Below, piece by piece: positions 40,603 to 49,250 of a DNA stretch of 64,000 nucleotides. A program made the position numbers and the translations under genes. The notes below the pieces were generated by a model. The model had not been told where the DNA came from. It ran no database searches and worked only from the letters and a program-made list of their open reading frames with translations. Numbering within the stretch: position 1 is the stretch's first letter; every line of letters begins with the position of its first letter. Source of the stretch: Erwinia mallotivora (GTDB lineage: Bacteria; Pseudomonadota; Gammaproteobacteria; Enterobacterales; Enterobacteriaceae); NCBI RefSeq assembly GCF_000590885.1, contig NZ_JFHN01000050.1, positions 59,220 through 123,219 on the forward strand, written 5' to 3'.

Positions 40603-41039
40603 ACTTTGTCACCTTTCCTCACAATACGGTTACAGGTGCAAACGGTTTTGAAACTGATTTGATAAACATCATTCATAACAAAAACTATTCCCAGAATGGG
40701 TATCCATCGTCCGGCAAATGCCCCCGGGTTTGTTACATAACTAAACCTTAAATGGCGAATACTTTCCGTTGTAAGTGTAGGCCAGCGGGGTATATGGTAT
40801 TTCAGCCAGCGCCTGAGGTTCTCACTAAGAATAGAGGTACCTTTAGTTGCTCCGACAGGCTTCCCTCGCGTGCTCTGAGTTGGTTGCCCGAGGATTATAA
40901 GTGCAAGTGCACTTATATCAGCAACGCCAGGCTGCTTGTGAGCCTCTTCCAAAAAGACAAAGAAGAAAAGCTCACGGGCAGTAAGATTCGATAGCCCATT
41001 GTAAAAATATGTCCCATGCAGTTGTTGAATTGTATCCAT
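40596..41039 (-). CDS. Conserved hypothetical protein, STM2901-like, partner of DUF1493
   Basis: 147 residues from the ATG at 41039, which has AAGGGA about 7 bp upstream. Longer starts would lie in sequence without a ribosome site. The N-terminal part reads MDTIQQLHGTYFYNGLSNLT followed by ARELFFFVFLEEAH. A glycine/proline-rich middle follows, then LRFSYVTNPGAFAGRWIPI and a hydrophobic ILGIVFVMNDVYQI stretch that may insert in or contact the membrane. I recall closely similar proteins next to DUF1493 genes in Salmonella and Pantoea (name STM2901 family from memory). Function unknown. It overlaps the DUF1493 gene by 7 bp. Confidence 0.7.
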   Translation of the reverse strand: MDTIQQLHGTYFYNGLSNLTARELFFFVFLEEAHKQPGVADISALALIILGQPTQSTRGKPVGATKGTSILSENLRRWLKYHIPRWPTLTTESIRHLRFSYVTNPGAFAGRWIPILGIVFVMNDVYQISFKTVCTCNRIVRKGDKVW

Positions 41040-41281
41040 ACTAAAATCCCTTTCAATTCGTCCAGTCTGCGTTAAGCCTTGTCTAAGCTCAATAAAATCT
41101 ACCAGCCACAAGTTAAAAAGAGAATGAGGGAATACTTTACAAATCCCCACCATTCTTCCTGTCGCTTGCCTTTTGTGACGAGAGCACAATTTTACCTATT
41201 CATCCATCGCAGCAAATCAAATAGTGTGTAGTGGTAACATCAAATTTGTCACAGAGTTTAAGTTCGCCTGGTCTGGCTTTT

Positions 41282-41561
41282 CAGACTGGCCCCATAGATC
41301 ACCAGACATTTCGCCTCTCTAAAAATAAGAGGTAGTCTTAGACCTGTGTTTAACACCCGTCGGAATAACAATATGCTTGAAGTGTTATCATGACCTGAGC
41401 GGCGTCGCCGCAGTACACTGCGGGGAAAAATAGCCATTATTCAGCAGGCAATGGAACCCGGCACGACCGTGTATTACGCCACGCGCCTGCACGGTATCAA
41501 TGCCAACCAGATTTTCAAATGGTGCATATCCAAAAAAACAGTGACAGCATTTATACTTTGA
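41282..41561 (+). mobile_element. Decayed 5' end of an IS2-like element (IS3 family)
   Basis: The left end is recognisable: AGACTGGCCCC at 41283-41293 equals the IS2 terminal repeat after its first base. CCAGACA (41302-41308) and GTCTTA (41335-41340) then fall at nearly the IS2 positions before the orfA start. The orfA remnant follows (41373-41561). The element breaks off after the helix-turn-helix region; orfB and the right end are gone. Recognition is from memory of the IS2 end. Confidence 0.75.
41373..41561 (+). pseudogene. IS2-family orfA remnant
   Basis: Reading from the ATG at 41373: MLEVLS, an in-frame TGA at 41391, then PERRRRSTLRGKIAIIQQ, AMEPGTTVYYATRLHGINAN and QIFKW. This parallels the start of IS2 OrfA (MIDVLGPEKRRRRT...KIAIVQQ...EPGMTVSLVARQHG...QLFLW). 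Homology stops at about 41525, and the frame ends at 41561 in unrelated sequence. It is dead because of the stop codon and the truncation. A minus-strand frame across the same bases is only its shadow. Confidence 0.85.
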
Positions 41562-41616
41562 TAAAGAAAGAACAACTGCCAGTATTTTAACGCTTAATTT
41601 AGCAAGGAGAGCGACA

Positions 41617-41682
41617 ATGAGCGCAGATGAAAAAGAGTCACGAGGACTCACGTCTGGCTATATCAATCAGGACTCAACGTAA
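41617..41682 (+). CDS. Possible 21-residue peptide
   Basis: MSADEKESRGLTSGYINQDS plus Thr, with a very good ribosome binding site (AAGGAG, 7-8 bp before ATG). No relative recognised. It may be a real small protein, or the start of a gene cut short when the IS region was rearranged. Only the ribosome site supports it. Confidence 0.3.
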   Translation: MSADEKESRGLTSGYINQDST

Positions 41683-41777
41683 AGATACGCGGCTTAGTTA
41701 GCCGGGCTGTGTCTTACCGTTACTCGCTGCCAAATCATCAATTGATTTCCGACTACGGTATATAAGTCCAGGCAAGC

Positions 41778-41936
41778 ATGATTGCTGATTATTTCTGGCT
41801 GTTGAAGTTTGGCCGTTCAGGATTTGATGAAATATCAAATTTTACCGGTATCAGAGGTCCGAATCTTTTAAAAAGCTATCAGTGGGTGATGCGTGGCTTC
41901 CTGAGAGATCCCTCTGCCAAAAGGAATCTTCCATGA
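41778..41936 (+). pseudogene. Fragment of an unidentified gene upstream of the immunity-like lipoprotein
   Basis: A 52-residue frame, MIADYFWLLKFGRSGFDEIS... ending ...RDPSAKRNLP. Its TGA overlaps the ATG of the next gene in a 4-bp ATGA, the arrangement of a translationally coupled upstream gene. The frame is closed by a TAA 12 bp before its ATG, and only a weak AGG precedes it. It is best read as the surviving C-terminus of a larger protein, possibly the effector matched to the downstream lipoprotein. I do not recognise its family. Confidence 0.45.
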
Positions 41937-42340
41937 AAAACCTGACATGGATTGGCGCTATTTTTTTCCTTAATGGCTGCCATCTTGAAAAACCCTGGGT
42001 TCATCAATTAGATGTCCAAATTAAGAATAACGCCCCTTGTTTCAAAATAAATTCAGATATTAAAACCGCTCACCAAAAAATGAAAAATCAGGGTGTCATG
42101 ATTTATAAAAAATCACAGCAAGACTGGCTGCCTTTCTGGCATACGCCCCAGAAATCAACCTTTCCAGATATTTTTTACGGGGAGTGCATTTCGTATCCGG
42201 ATGTAAAATGGCAGGAAGGCAGATGGTCCGTTTTGATGGGTATTACAACTGAAGATGATAAGAAAAAATATCGCCTCATAAATACCTTTAGTTTGCGAAA
42301 AGACGAAGCAGGAAATTTTTTCCTTGAAAATATTCAATAA
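41933..42340 (+). CDS. Putative periplasmic lipoprotein, T6SS-immunity-like
   Basis: 135 residues from the ATG at 41933 (AAAGGA about 8 bp upstream). It has a lipoprotein signal MKNLTWIGAIFFLNGCHLEK with lipidation Cys at about 16. The mature part is small and beta-rich (VHQLDVQIKNNAPCFKIN; GECISYPDVKWQEGRWSVLM) with two further Cys, suggesting a disulfide. The FLNGC-then-LDVxxKNxAPCF pattern matches proteins I recall annotated as putative T6SS immunity periplasmic lipoproteins. It would protect against an effector delivered to the periplasm. No intact effector or other T6SS gene is in this window. Codon use is AT-rich. Confidence 0.65.
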   Translation: MKNLTWIGAIFFLNGCHLEKPWVHQLDVQIKNNAPCFKINSDIKTAHQKMKNQGVMIYKKSQQDWLPFWHTPQKSTFPDIFYGECISYPDVKWQEGRWSVLMGITTEDDKKKYRLINTFSLRKDEAGNFFLENIQ

Positions 42341-42505
42341 ATTTTCAGGCGAAATAACTGACAGTGCGCCGACGCTGTCTTGATTATCCCAGCCAATGCG
42401 AATCATGCCAGATAAGGTTACTATGACGCACAATCCACAATGTGACCTTTTACCACGCAGACCAGCGCTGCATTTTCCCTTTTACTGTCATCGATAATCC
42501 CTGAT

Positions 42506-42520
42506 GTTCCGATTCGGAAC
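42506..42520. promoter_or_regulatory. 15-bp palindrome upstream of the small-protein/GNAT pair
   Basis: GTTCCGATTCGGAAC: 7-bp arms around one central base. It lies just before a possible extended -10 (TGCTACAGT, 42525-42533) and 66 bp before the first gene. It has the size of a repressor operator; the binding protein is unknown. Confidence 0.35.
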
Positions 42521-42585
42521 TTTTTGCTACAGTCCGCTCAGTTGAGAGCTGATTAAAGTCAGGCCGCTGAGACAGGGTAACCGGG

Positions 42586-42843
42586 ATGAACAGACCACTT
42601 AATGAACAGTATGGCATAAGCGTTGCCGCACTTCAGATGCTGCAATACCTCCGGCAGATCGCCCGTGGCGACCACGCATTCACCCTGCGGGATACGGAGT
42701 TAAACAGCCGTTGCAACGTCACCCCCGCAGATAATTTTACCCTGCTGGATCAGCTGTTCGAAGCGGGAAAAATTGATTATGACTATCGCGGAAGCGGAGC
42801 CGAAAGCGAAAGGCACGTCAAACCGGTCTGGGGTGAACGCTGA
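42586..42843 (+). CDS. Small hypothetical protein coupled to a GNAT acetyltransferase
   Basis: 85 residues, no family recognised. Predicted largely helical N-terminal two thirds (VAALQMLQYLRQIARGDHAF; NFTLLDQLFEAGKI) and a charged tail, with the size of a winged-helix or adaptor protein. Its stop overlaps the start of the GNAT gene (TGATG), so the two are made together. GC content returns to the core level here, so it probably belongs to the chromosome rather than the island. Confidence 0.65.
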   Translation: MNRPLNEQYGISVAALQMLQYLRQIARGDHAFTLRDTELNSRCNVTPADNFTLLDQLFEAGKIDYDYRGSGAESERHVKPVWGER

Positions 42844-43289
42844 TGGCAATCCGCCCTTTCACCGAGGCCGACCGCCCCTTCCTGCGCACGCTGTTTCTTG
42901 CTGCGAGGCGGGCTAACTGGCACTGGCTGGATGGCAGCGAGTGGCAACTGGAAGATTTTGATTGCGTGACGCTGGGCGAACGGGTGCTGGTGGCCAGCAG
43001 AGAAGAATGCCGCGTCGGTTTTGCCGCCGTGCTGCCCAATGATAACTTCCTGCACAGCCTGTTTGTTGACCCGGCCTGGCAGGGGCGCGGGGTTGGCAGC
43101 GAATTGTTAAACGCCGTGCAGGCGGGGTTTACTTCTACCGGCAAACTGAAATGCCTCAGCGCCAACCAACACGCGCTGGCCTTCTATCAGCGGCATGGCT
43201 GGCAACGAATTGGCAGTGGTGAAAGCGATCAGGGACCCTATCTGCTGCTGCACTACCTGCTGAAGCCCTCATCCCCAACCACGGCCTGA
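42843..43289 (+). CDS. GNAT family N-acetyltransferase
   Basis: 148-residue acetyl-CoA-dependent acetyltransferase; substrate unknown. Seen: MAIRPFTEADRPFLRTLF start typical of GNAT, then LHSLFVDPAWQGRGVGSELLNAV at about 78-100, which contains the acetyl-CoA pyrophosphate loop QGRGVG. The C-terminal NQHALAFYQRHGWQRIG (about 109-125) is the standard last strand and helix. Coupled to the 85-residue gene before it. Convergent with mrp. Confidence 0.88.
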   Translation: MAIRPFTEADRPFLRTLFLAARRANWHWLDGSEWQLEDFDCVTLGERVLVASREECRVGFAAVLPNDNFLHSLFVDPAWQGRGVGSELLNAVQAGFTSTGKLKCLSANQHALAFYQRHGWQRIGSGESDQGPYLLLHYLLKPSSPTTA

Positions 43290-43386
43290 TGCACCTGCGG
43301 CGTCAACCTGGCAGGCCGCAAAACCGCAACGCACGGCGTTGAAGCACAGCGCCGGTGGCAGGCCAAATCATCCGGCGCTGCCGCCA

Positions 43387-44496
43387 TCACACCGCACGAA
43401 AGGCGATATCTTCCGGAATAACCTCTCCACGCCAGAACAGCTGTGCGGCTACCTGACCCGCCAGTTCACGGTACATATCGGTAAATTCGCTTTCCGGCCG
43501 ACGCACCACGGTCGGCTGTCCGTCATCGAGATCTTCACGCAGCGAAATATGCAGCGGCAGCTGGCCCAGCAGGCGGATATGAAACTGCTCCACCAGCTTT
43601 TCTGCCCCGCCAGTGCCAAAAATAGCCTCAGGATGACCGCAGTGGCTGCATATATGGATACTCATGTTTTCCACCACGCCCAGCACCGGCACGCTGACCT
43701 TGTCGAACATCACGATGCCTTTACGCGCATCTATCAATGCGACATCCTGCGGGGTCGTCACCACCACCGCCCCCGTGACCGGCACATTCTGCGCCAGCGT
43801 CAGCTGAATATCCCCGGTGCCCGGCGGCATATCCAGTATCAGATAGTCAAGCTGCGGCCACAGCGTTTCATTCAGCAACTGCATCAGCGCTTTACTGGCC
43901 ATCGGCCCGCGCCAGACCATGGCATTATCGTCGGTCACCAGATAGCCAATCGAGTTGGTTGCCAGGCCATGCGCCATAATGGGCGCCATATGCTTGCCAT
44001 CCGGCGAGGCGGGTCGTTCATCGCGCGTGCCAAGCATATCCGGAATTGACGGACCATAGATATCGGCATCCAGCAATCCCACCTTCGCCCCTTCGGCTAC
44101 CAGCGCAAGGGCCAGGTTAACTGCGGTGCTGGATTTTCCCACCCCACCTTTGCCCGAACTGACGGCGATAATATTCTTCACCCCATTAACGCCCGGATGA
44201 TTTTTCACCCGCTTCAGCGTGGCAATCTGATGGTTAAGCCGCCAGTTGATTGCCCGGGCACCGGTCAGCCGCAGCAGTTCCGTGCTGACGGTTTCTTTTA
44301 ATATCTCAAAGCCGCTCAGCCAGACGAACGGCATCACCAGCTCAATATGCAGGGTGTTATCCATCAGCGCACAATGGCGCAGCGCCTTCAGACTGGTAAG
44401 ATTCTGCTCTAATGTTGGATGTTCGAAGGTGCCAAGCACCCCCATCACCACGGCACGCAGCGCTTCCGGTGAGCGTTTTTCCTCTGACTGTGACAT
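43387..44496 (-). CDS. mrp: Iron-sulfur carrier ATPase Mrp/ApbC
   Basis: P-loop NTPase that binds and transfers [4Fe-4S] clusters to apo-proteins. In 369 residues: an N-terminal MIP18-like domain (about 15-85), deviant Walker A SSGKGGVGKSST (about 110-121), GLLDADIYGPSIP (about 138), and the cluster-binding CXXC in HICSHCGH (about 285). It is divergent from metG with a 176-bp shared region, as in E. coli. Confidence 0.96.
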   Translation of the reverse strand: MSQSEEKRSPEALRAVVMGVLGTFEHPTLEQNLTSLKALRHCALMDNTLHIELVMPFVWLSGFEILKETVSTELLRLTGARAINWRLNHQIATLKRVKNHPGVNGVKNIIAVSSGKGGVGKSSTAVNLALALVAEGAKVGLLDADIYGPSIPDMLGTRDERPASPDGKHMAPIMAHGLATNSIGYLVTDDNAMVWRGPMASKALMQLLNETLWPQLDYLILDMPPGTGDIQLTLAQNVPVTGAVVVTTPQDVALIDARKGIVMFDKVSVPVLGVVENMSIHICSHCGHPEAIFGTGGAEKLVEQFHIRLLGQLPLHISLREDLDDGQPTVVRRPESEFTDMYRELAGQVAAQLFWRGEVIPEDIAFRAV

Positions 44497-44672
44497 CGTC
44501 CCGGCTCCTGTTTGGTTGTCAGTTTTATTCAGCGGAGCATATCAGATATGACCGCAGGCAGGCGTGGCCTGCTGCAAAAATCGGGGTGGTCCATGCGGGA
44601 TTGTTTACGCAGGGAGCCGCTATCGGTTACCATCGAATCCCCTCTTTTTAAACAGGTATAGCAAGTTTTACT

Positions 44673-46706
44673 ATGACTCAAGTCGCGAAGAAAATTTTGG
44701 TAACGTGCGCCCTGCCGTACGCCAACGGTCCCATCCACCTCGGTCACTTGCTCGAGCATATCCAGGCAGATATTTGGGTCCGTTACCAGCGAATGCGCGG
44801 CAACGAGGTTTACTTCATCTGTGCTGACGACGCACACGGCACGCCGATCATGCTGAAAGCGCAGCAGCTGGGCATTCAGCCAGAGCAGATGATTGCCGAG
44901 ATGAGTCAGGAACATCAGACCGACCTGGCCGGTTTCAATATCAGCTATGACAATTTTCACTCGACCCACAGCGAAGAAAACCGCCAGCTGTCAGAACTGA
45001 TCTATACCCGTCTGAAAGAGAACGGCTTTATTAAGAACCGCACCATTTCGCAGCTTTACGATCCGGAAAAAGGCATGTTTTTGCCGGACCGTTTTGTGAA
45101 GGGCAGCTGTCCAAAATGCAAATCAGCCGATCAGTATGGCGACAACTGTGAAGTGTGCGGCGCAACTTACAGCCCGACCGAACTGATCGATCCAAAATCG
45201 GTGGTTTCCGGTGCCACGCCTGAAATGCGCGACTCAGAGCATTTCTTTTTTGACCTGCCAGAATTCAGCGCCATGCTCCAGGCCTGGACCCGCTCCGGTG
45301 CGCTTCAGGAGCAGGTGGCCAATAAAATGCAGGAGTGGTTTGAATCCGGGCTGCAACAGTGGGACATCTCGCGCGATGCGCCCTATTTCGGTTTTGAGAT
45401 CCCGAACGCGCCAGGCAAATATTTCTACGTCTGGCTGGATGCGCCAATCGGCTATATGGGCTCGTTTAAGAACCTGTGTGACCGGCGCGACGATATCGAT
45501 TTTGACACCTTCTGGAAGGCAGATTCTGACGCGGATTTGTACCACTTTATCGGCAAAGATATCGTCTATTTCCACAGCCTGTTCTGGCCGGCCATGCTGG
45601 AAGGCAGCCAGTTCCGTAAGCCTACCAATGTGTTTGTTCACGGCTATGTCATGGTGAACGGCGCGAAGATGTCCAAGTCGCGCGGCACCTTTATCAAAGC
45701 CAGCACCTGGCTTGAACATCTGGACGCCGACAGCCTGCGCTATTTCTACGCCACCAGACTCTCTTCCCGCATTGATGATATCGACCTCAACCTGGAAGAT
45801 TTTGTGCAGCGGGTTAACGCCGACATCGTTAATAAAGTGGTTAATCTGGCCTCGCGCAATGCCGGTTTTATCACTAAACGTTTTGACGGTCAGCTCTCCG
45901 CCGAACTGGCCGATCCGCAGCTGTATAAAACCTTTACCGACGCGTCTGCCACTATCGCCGAAGCCTGGAACAGCCGCGAGTTCAGCCGCGCCATCCGTGA
46001 GATCATGGCGCTGGCAGACGTCGCAAACCGCTATGTTGATGAGCAGGCTCCGTGGGTGGTGGCGAAGCAGGAAGGCCGCGATGCCGATTTGCAGGCAATC
46101 TGTTCAATGGGGATCAACCTGTTCCGCGTGCTGATGACCTGGCTGAAACCGGTTTTACCCGACCTGAGCGAACGGGCAGAAGCCTTCCTGAACCAGTCGC
46201 TGAGCTGGGATGGCCTGCACCAGCCGTTGCTGAACCACCGCGTCGCCCCCTTCAGGGCACTGTTTCAGCGTGTTGAGATGGATAAGGTTAATGCACTGGT
46301 TGAGGCTGCCAGGCAGGAAGCAGCAGCGGCTGCCAAACCGGCTGTCAGCGGTCCGCTGGCTGACGCGCCGCTTCAGGAAAGCATCACCTTTGATGATTTT
46401 GCCAAAGTGGATATGCGCATTGCGCTGATCAGCCGTGCTGAGTTTGTCGAAGGCTCCGATAAGCTGCTGCGTCTGACGCTGGATCTGGGCGGTGAAACAC
46501 GCAATGTCTTTTCCGGCATCCGCGCAGCCTATCCGGACCCGACGGTGCTGACCGGACGCCTGACGGTCATGGTGGCTAACCTTGCACCGCGTAAAATGCG
46601 CTTCGGTGTTTCTGAGGGGATGGTGATGGCAGCGGGCCCTGGCGGCAGCGACATTTTCCTGCTCTCTCCTGACAGCGGCGCACAGCCCGGTATGCAGGTG
46701 AAATAA
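44673..46706 (+). CDS. metG: Methionyl-tRNA synthetase
   Basis: Class I synthetase that charges tRNA(Met). HIGH-type motif HLGHLLEH at about 21-28 and zinc-finger cysteines in [17 protein letters not shown] at about 146-162. KMSKS is in [10 protein letters not shown] at about 331-340. A C-terminal EMAP-like tRNA-binding and dimerisation domain covers about 575-677. Length 677, same as E. coli. A 10-bp hairpin follows its stop. Confidence 0.98.
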   Translation: MTQVAKKILVTCALPYANGPIHLGHLLEHIQADIWVRYQRMRGNEVYFICADDAHGTPIMLKAQQLGIQPEQMIAEMSQEHQTDLAGFNISYDNFHSTHSEENRQLSELIYTRLKENGFIKNRTISQLYDPEKGMFLPDRFVKGSCPKCKSADQYGDNCEVCGATYSPTELIDPKSVVSGATPEMRDSEHFFFDLPEFSAMLQAWTRSGALQEQVANKMQEWFESGLQQWDISRDAPYFGFEIPNAPGKYFYVWLDAPIGYMGSFKNLCDRRDDIDFDTFWKADSDADLYHFIGKDIVYFHSLFWPAMLEGSQFRKPTNVFVHGYVMVNGAKMSKSRGTFIKASTWLEHLDADSLRYFYATRLSSRIDDIDLNLEDFVQRVNADIVNKVVNLASRNAGFITKRFDGQLSAELADPQLYKTFTDASATIAEAWNSREFSRAIREIMALADVANRYVDEQAPWVVAKQEGRDADLQAICSMGINLFRVLMTWLKPVLPDLSERAEAFLNQSLSWDGLHQPLLNHRVAPFRALFQRVEMDKVNALVEAARQEAAAAAKPAVSGPLADAPLQESITFDDFAKVDMRIALISRAEFVEGSDKLLRLTLDLGGETRNVFSGIRAAYPDPTVLTGRLTVMVANLAPRKMRFGVSEGMVMAAGPGGSDIFLLSPDSGAQPGMQVK

Positions 46707-46718
46707 TCCGGCACCCGG

Positions 46719-46750
46719 CGGCGCTTTTTACCTCGCAGTGAAAAGCGCCG
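46719..46750 (+). terminator. Hairpin after metG
   Basis: Arms CGGCGCTTTT (46719-46728) and AAAAGCGCCG (46741-46750) with a 12-nt loop, 13 bp after the metG stop. The stem is perfect but is followed by CTTCTCCC rather than a T-run. Confidence 0.5.
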
Positions 46751-46896
46751 CTTCTCCCAGCCGGTAGAGGGCAGCCGGGTGATTAAGGTTTCAGCTCTAC
46801 GCCTGGCACATCCCGCCTCCGGCTTCACACTGTGATCGGTAGCACACTTCTTTTTTTGATCGTAAGATTCATCTTCAAAAAAACCAGGAGCTTATC

Positions 46897-47292
46897 ATGC
46901 GCAGTGCGCTTGTTGCAGGCTGGCATTACCTTCGCGCCTTCCTGATCATTTATCTCTGTTTGTGGGCCGGTAACGGCATCGCCAGGCTGCTGCCTGTCAC
47001 CATCCCCGGTAGCATTATCGGTATGCTTATTCTGTTTGCCCTGCTCGCCACTCAGCTGCTTGCCGTCGAATGGGTAAAACCCGGCTGCTGGCTGCTGATC
47101 CGCTATATGGCGCTGCTGTTTGTTCCCATCAGCGTTGGCGTGATGAACTACACCGATATTCTCAGCGCCCAGTTTGGTCCGATTGTGGTGTCAGTGGTGG
47201 TCAGTACTTTCATCGTCCTGACCACCGTCGGACTGGTCTGCGATAAGCTGCATGGCCGCCCGGTAATAAAACTAGGAGCCCGCGATGAGTGA
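46897..47292 (+). CDS. yohJ: CidA/LrgA family membrane protein YohJ
   Basis: 131-residue holin-like inner-membrane protein with about four membrane segments; partner of YohK. CidA/LrgA signature: [15 protein letters not shown] at about 39-53. Recent work on Lrg/Cid pairs points to pyruvate or small-metabolite export rather than only murein hydrolase control, and E. coli YohJK has been linked to 3-hydroxypropionate or cytidine/uridine-related transport. Overlaps yohK by 8 bp. Confidence 0.92.
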   Translation: MRSALVAGWHYLRAFLIIYLCLWAGNGIARLLPVTIPGSIIGMLILFALLATQLLAVEWVKPGCWLLIRYMALLFVPISVGVMNYTDILSAQFGPIVVSVVVSTFIVLTTVGLVCDKLHGRPVIKLGARDE

Positions 47293-47977
47293 TATCTGGT
47301 GGTCACTGCCGCTGACCCTTGTGGTGTTTCTCGCCGCGCGAAAACTGGCCGCCAGAGTCAGGATCTCGTTTTTCAATCCGCTGTTAATTTCGATGGCGGT
47401 GATTATTCCGCTGCTGTTGCTGATCAACATGCCCTACGCCCGTTATTTTCAGGGCAGCCAGCTGCTCAACCAGTTGCTCCAACCTGCGGTAGTGGCGCTG
47501 GCACTGCCTTTGTATGAGCAGATGCATCAGATCCGGGCGCGCTGGAAATCCATTATCGGCGTCTGTTTTACCGGCAGCCTGACGGCAATGATCTCCGGCA
47601 CCGCCATTGCCTTGTGGATGGGCGCCACGCCGCAAATTGCCGCCACCATCATGCCCAAATCCGTTACCACGCCGATTGCAATGGCGGTATCAGCCACGCT
47701 GGGCGGTATTCCGGCGATCAGCGCCATCTGCGTGTTGATTGCCGGTGTGCTGGGTGCTGTGTTCGGTCATATGCTGCTCAACATATTGAAAATTCACCGC
47801 AAATCGGCACGGGGGCTGGCAATTGGCAACGCTTCCCACGCGCTGGGCACCGCCCGCTGTGCCGAGCTGGACTATCAGGAAGGCGCATACAGTTCACTGG
47901 CGCTGGTTATCTGCGGCATTATCACCTCGCTGCTGGCCCCCTTTCTGTTCCCGCTGCTGGTGCATTTCTCAGGGTAA
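47285..47977 (+). CDS. yohK: CidB/LrgB family membrane protein YohK
   Basis: 230-residue inner-membrane partner of YohJ with six or more membrane segments. LrgB signatures: [20 protein letters not shown] at about 120-139 and [27 protein letters not shown], split around 180-206. It has its own Shine-Dalgarno (TAGGAG). In E. coli yohJK lies just before cdd, as here. Confidence 0.93.
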   Translation: MSDIWWSLPLTLVVFLAARKLAARVRISFFNPLLISMAVIIPLLLLINMPYARYFQGSQLLNQLLQPAVVALALPLYEQMHQIRARWKSIIGVCFTGSLTAMISGTAIALWMGATPQIAATIMPKSVTTPIAMAVSATLGGIPAISAICVLIAGVLGAVFGHMLLNILKIHRKSARGLAIGNASHALGTARCAELDYQEGAYSSLALVICGIITSLLAPFLFPLLVHFSG

Positions 47978-48173
47978 AGCGGCGACAGGCAGCTGGTTAG
48001 CAGAGTAAAACCGGGGGTCTGAAGGCGGGATCCCAGGTCGTGGCATCCGGTCATACTGCATTCAGGGCAGAAAATTCTGCCTCAGCCTGATGCGGCTGAC
48101 GTCGTATCACCGGCACTAAAATTTGCGGCAGGTCGCGCATTTCGCCGTTTCGTTTCACAAATTACATTGTAAG

Positions 48174-48189
48174 TGTGATGCAAATCACA
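48174..48189. promoter_or_regulatory. CRP site of cdd
   Basis: TGTGATGCAAATCACA, a perfect TGTGA-N6-TCACA site. Its centre is about 41.5 bp before a start expected near 48223, with ATGATA as a plausible -10 (48212-48217), so this is a class II arrangement. E. coli cdd is CRP-activated and CytR-repressed; a CytR operator could not be picked out by eye. Confidence 0.85.
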
Positions 48190-48246
48190 TACAGCGGTGA
48201 CGCAGCCCGCCATGATAAGCGGCCGTCACTGTGAGAGAGACTTGAC

Positions 48247-49131
48247 ATGCAACCCCGTTTCCAGACTGCATTTACCACGCTGCCGCCCCTAATACAGGCC
48301 GCTGCGGAACCCTTTCTGGCCGCCGATAACTTCCCGGCGTTTTTCACCCCGCAGCAGGTGTCTGCAATGCAGCAACACAGTGGCCTTGACCTGCGGGAGC
48401 TGGCTTTTGCGCTGTTGCCCCTTGCCGCCGCCTGTGCGGTGACGCCGCTTTCGGCTTTTAACGTCGGTGCCATTGCATTGGGCAGAAGCGGTCATCTCTG
48501 GTTTGGGGCCAACATGGAGTTTTCCGGCGCAACCATGCAGCAGACCGTCCACGCCGAGCAGAGTGCAGTCACCCATGCCTGGCTGCGTGGCGAAACGGCA
48601 CTGGAAGCCATCACCGTCAATTACAGCCCCTGCGGCCACTGTCGTCAGTTTATGAATGAGCTGAACAGCGGCACCCGCCTCACCGTACATTTACCAGGAC
48701 GCGAACCGGCGACACTGGCCGATTATCTGCCAGATGCCTTTGGCCCACGCGATCTGGCGATTGAAACGCTGCTGCTGGACCCGGTCAACCACGGGCTGAA
48801 TATCCACGGTGATGCGCTTTGTCAGGCGGCTTTACAGGCCGCAAACCGCTGCCATGCGCCCTACTCTCAGGCGCTGAGCGGCGTGGCGTTAGAAAGTGCC
48901 GATGGCAGCATTTTTGCCGGCAGCTACGCTGAGAATGCGGCGTTTAATCCCAGCCTGCCGCCGCTACAGGCCGCGTTGATCCTGATGAATCTGGCCGGTC
49001 ATAATCTGAAGCAGATCCAGCGAGCGGTTCTGGCTGAAGCGCCCGATGCCAGACTCATTCAACATCAGGCGACGCTGGCAACGCTTCAGGCGCTCGGCTG
49101 CAACAATCTCACTACCATCCCGCTGAATTAA
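48247..49131 (+). CDS. cdd: Cytidine deaminase
   Basis: Deaminates cytidine and deoxycytidine to uridine forms in pyrimidine salvage. The long homodimeric E. coli type (294 residues) with an active N-terminal half: TVHAEQSAV (zinc ligand His and catalytic Glu, about 102-105) and [10 protein letters not shown] (two zinc Cys, about 128-134). The C-terminal half is the degenerate duplicate. Preceded by a CRP site. Confidence 0.96.
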   Translation: MQPRFQTAFTTLPPLIQAAAEPFLAADNFPAFFTPQQVSAMQQHSGLDLRELAFALLPLAAACAVTPLSAFNVGAIALGRSGHLWFGANMEFSGATMQQTVHAEQSAVTHAWLRGETALEAITVNYSPCGHCRQFMNELNSGTRLTVHLPGREPATLADYLPDAFGPRDLAIETLLLDPVNHGLNIHGDALCQAALQAANRCHAPYSQALSGVALESADGSIFAGSYAENAAFNPSLPPLQAALILMNLAGHNLKQIQRAVLAEAPDARLIQHQATLATLQALGCNNLTTIPLN

Positions 49132-49250
49132 TCCACTCAATCGCACAAAATAAACAGCTTTTGTGATCACTTGTTAACAAAAGCTGTACTTTCAGATGAA
49201 TTATTTTAGGATTGGCCCACAACATCACCAATCGCATGAGTATTGCTGAC

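Noticed and set aside
40752..40994. 80-residue plus-strand frame opposite the STM2901-like gene
   Set aside because: It is a shadow of the coupled minus-strand pair and lacks any supporting signal.
41388..41651. 87-residue minus-strand frame in the island
   Set aside because: It is the antisense of the IS2-like orfA remnant and has no ribosome site or recognisable similarity.
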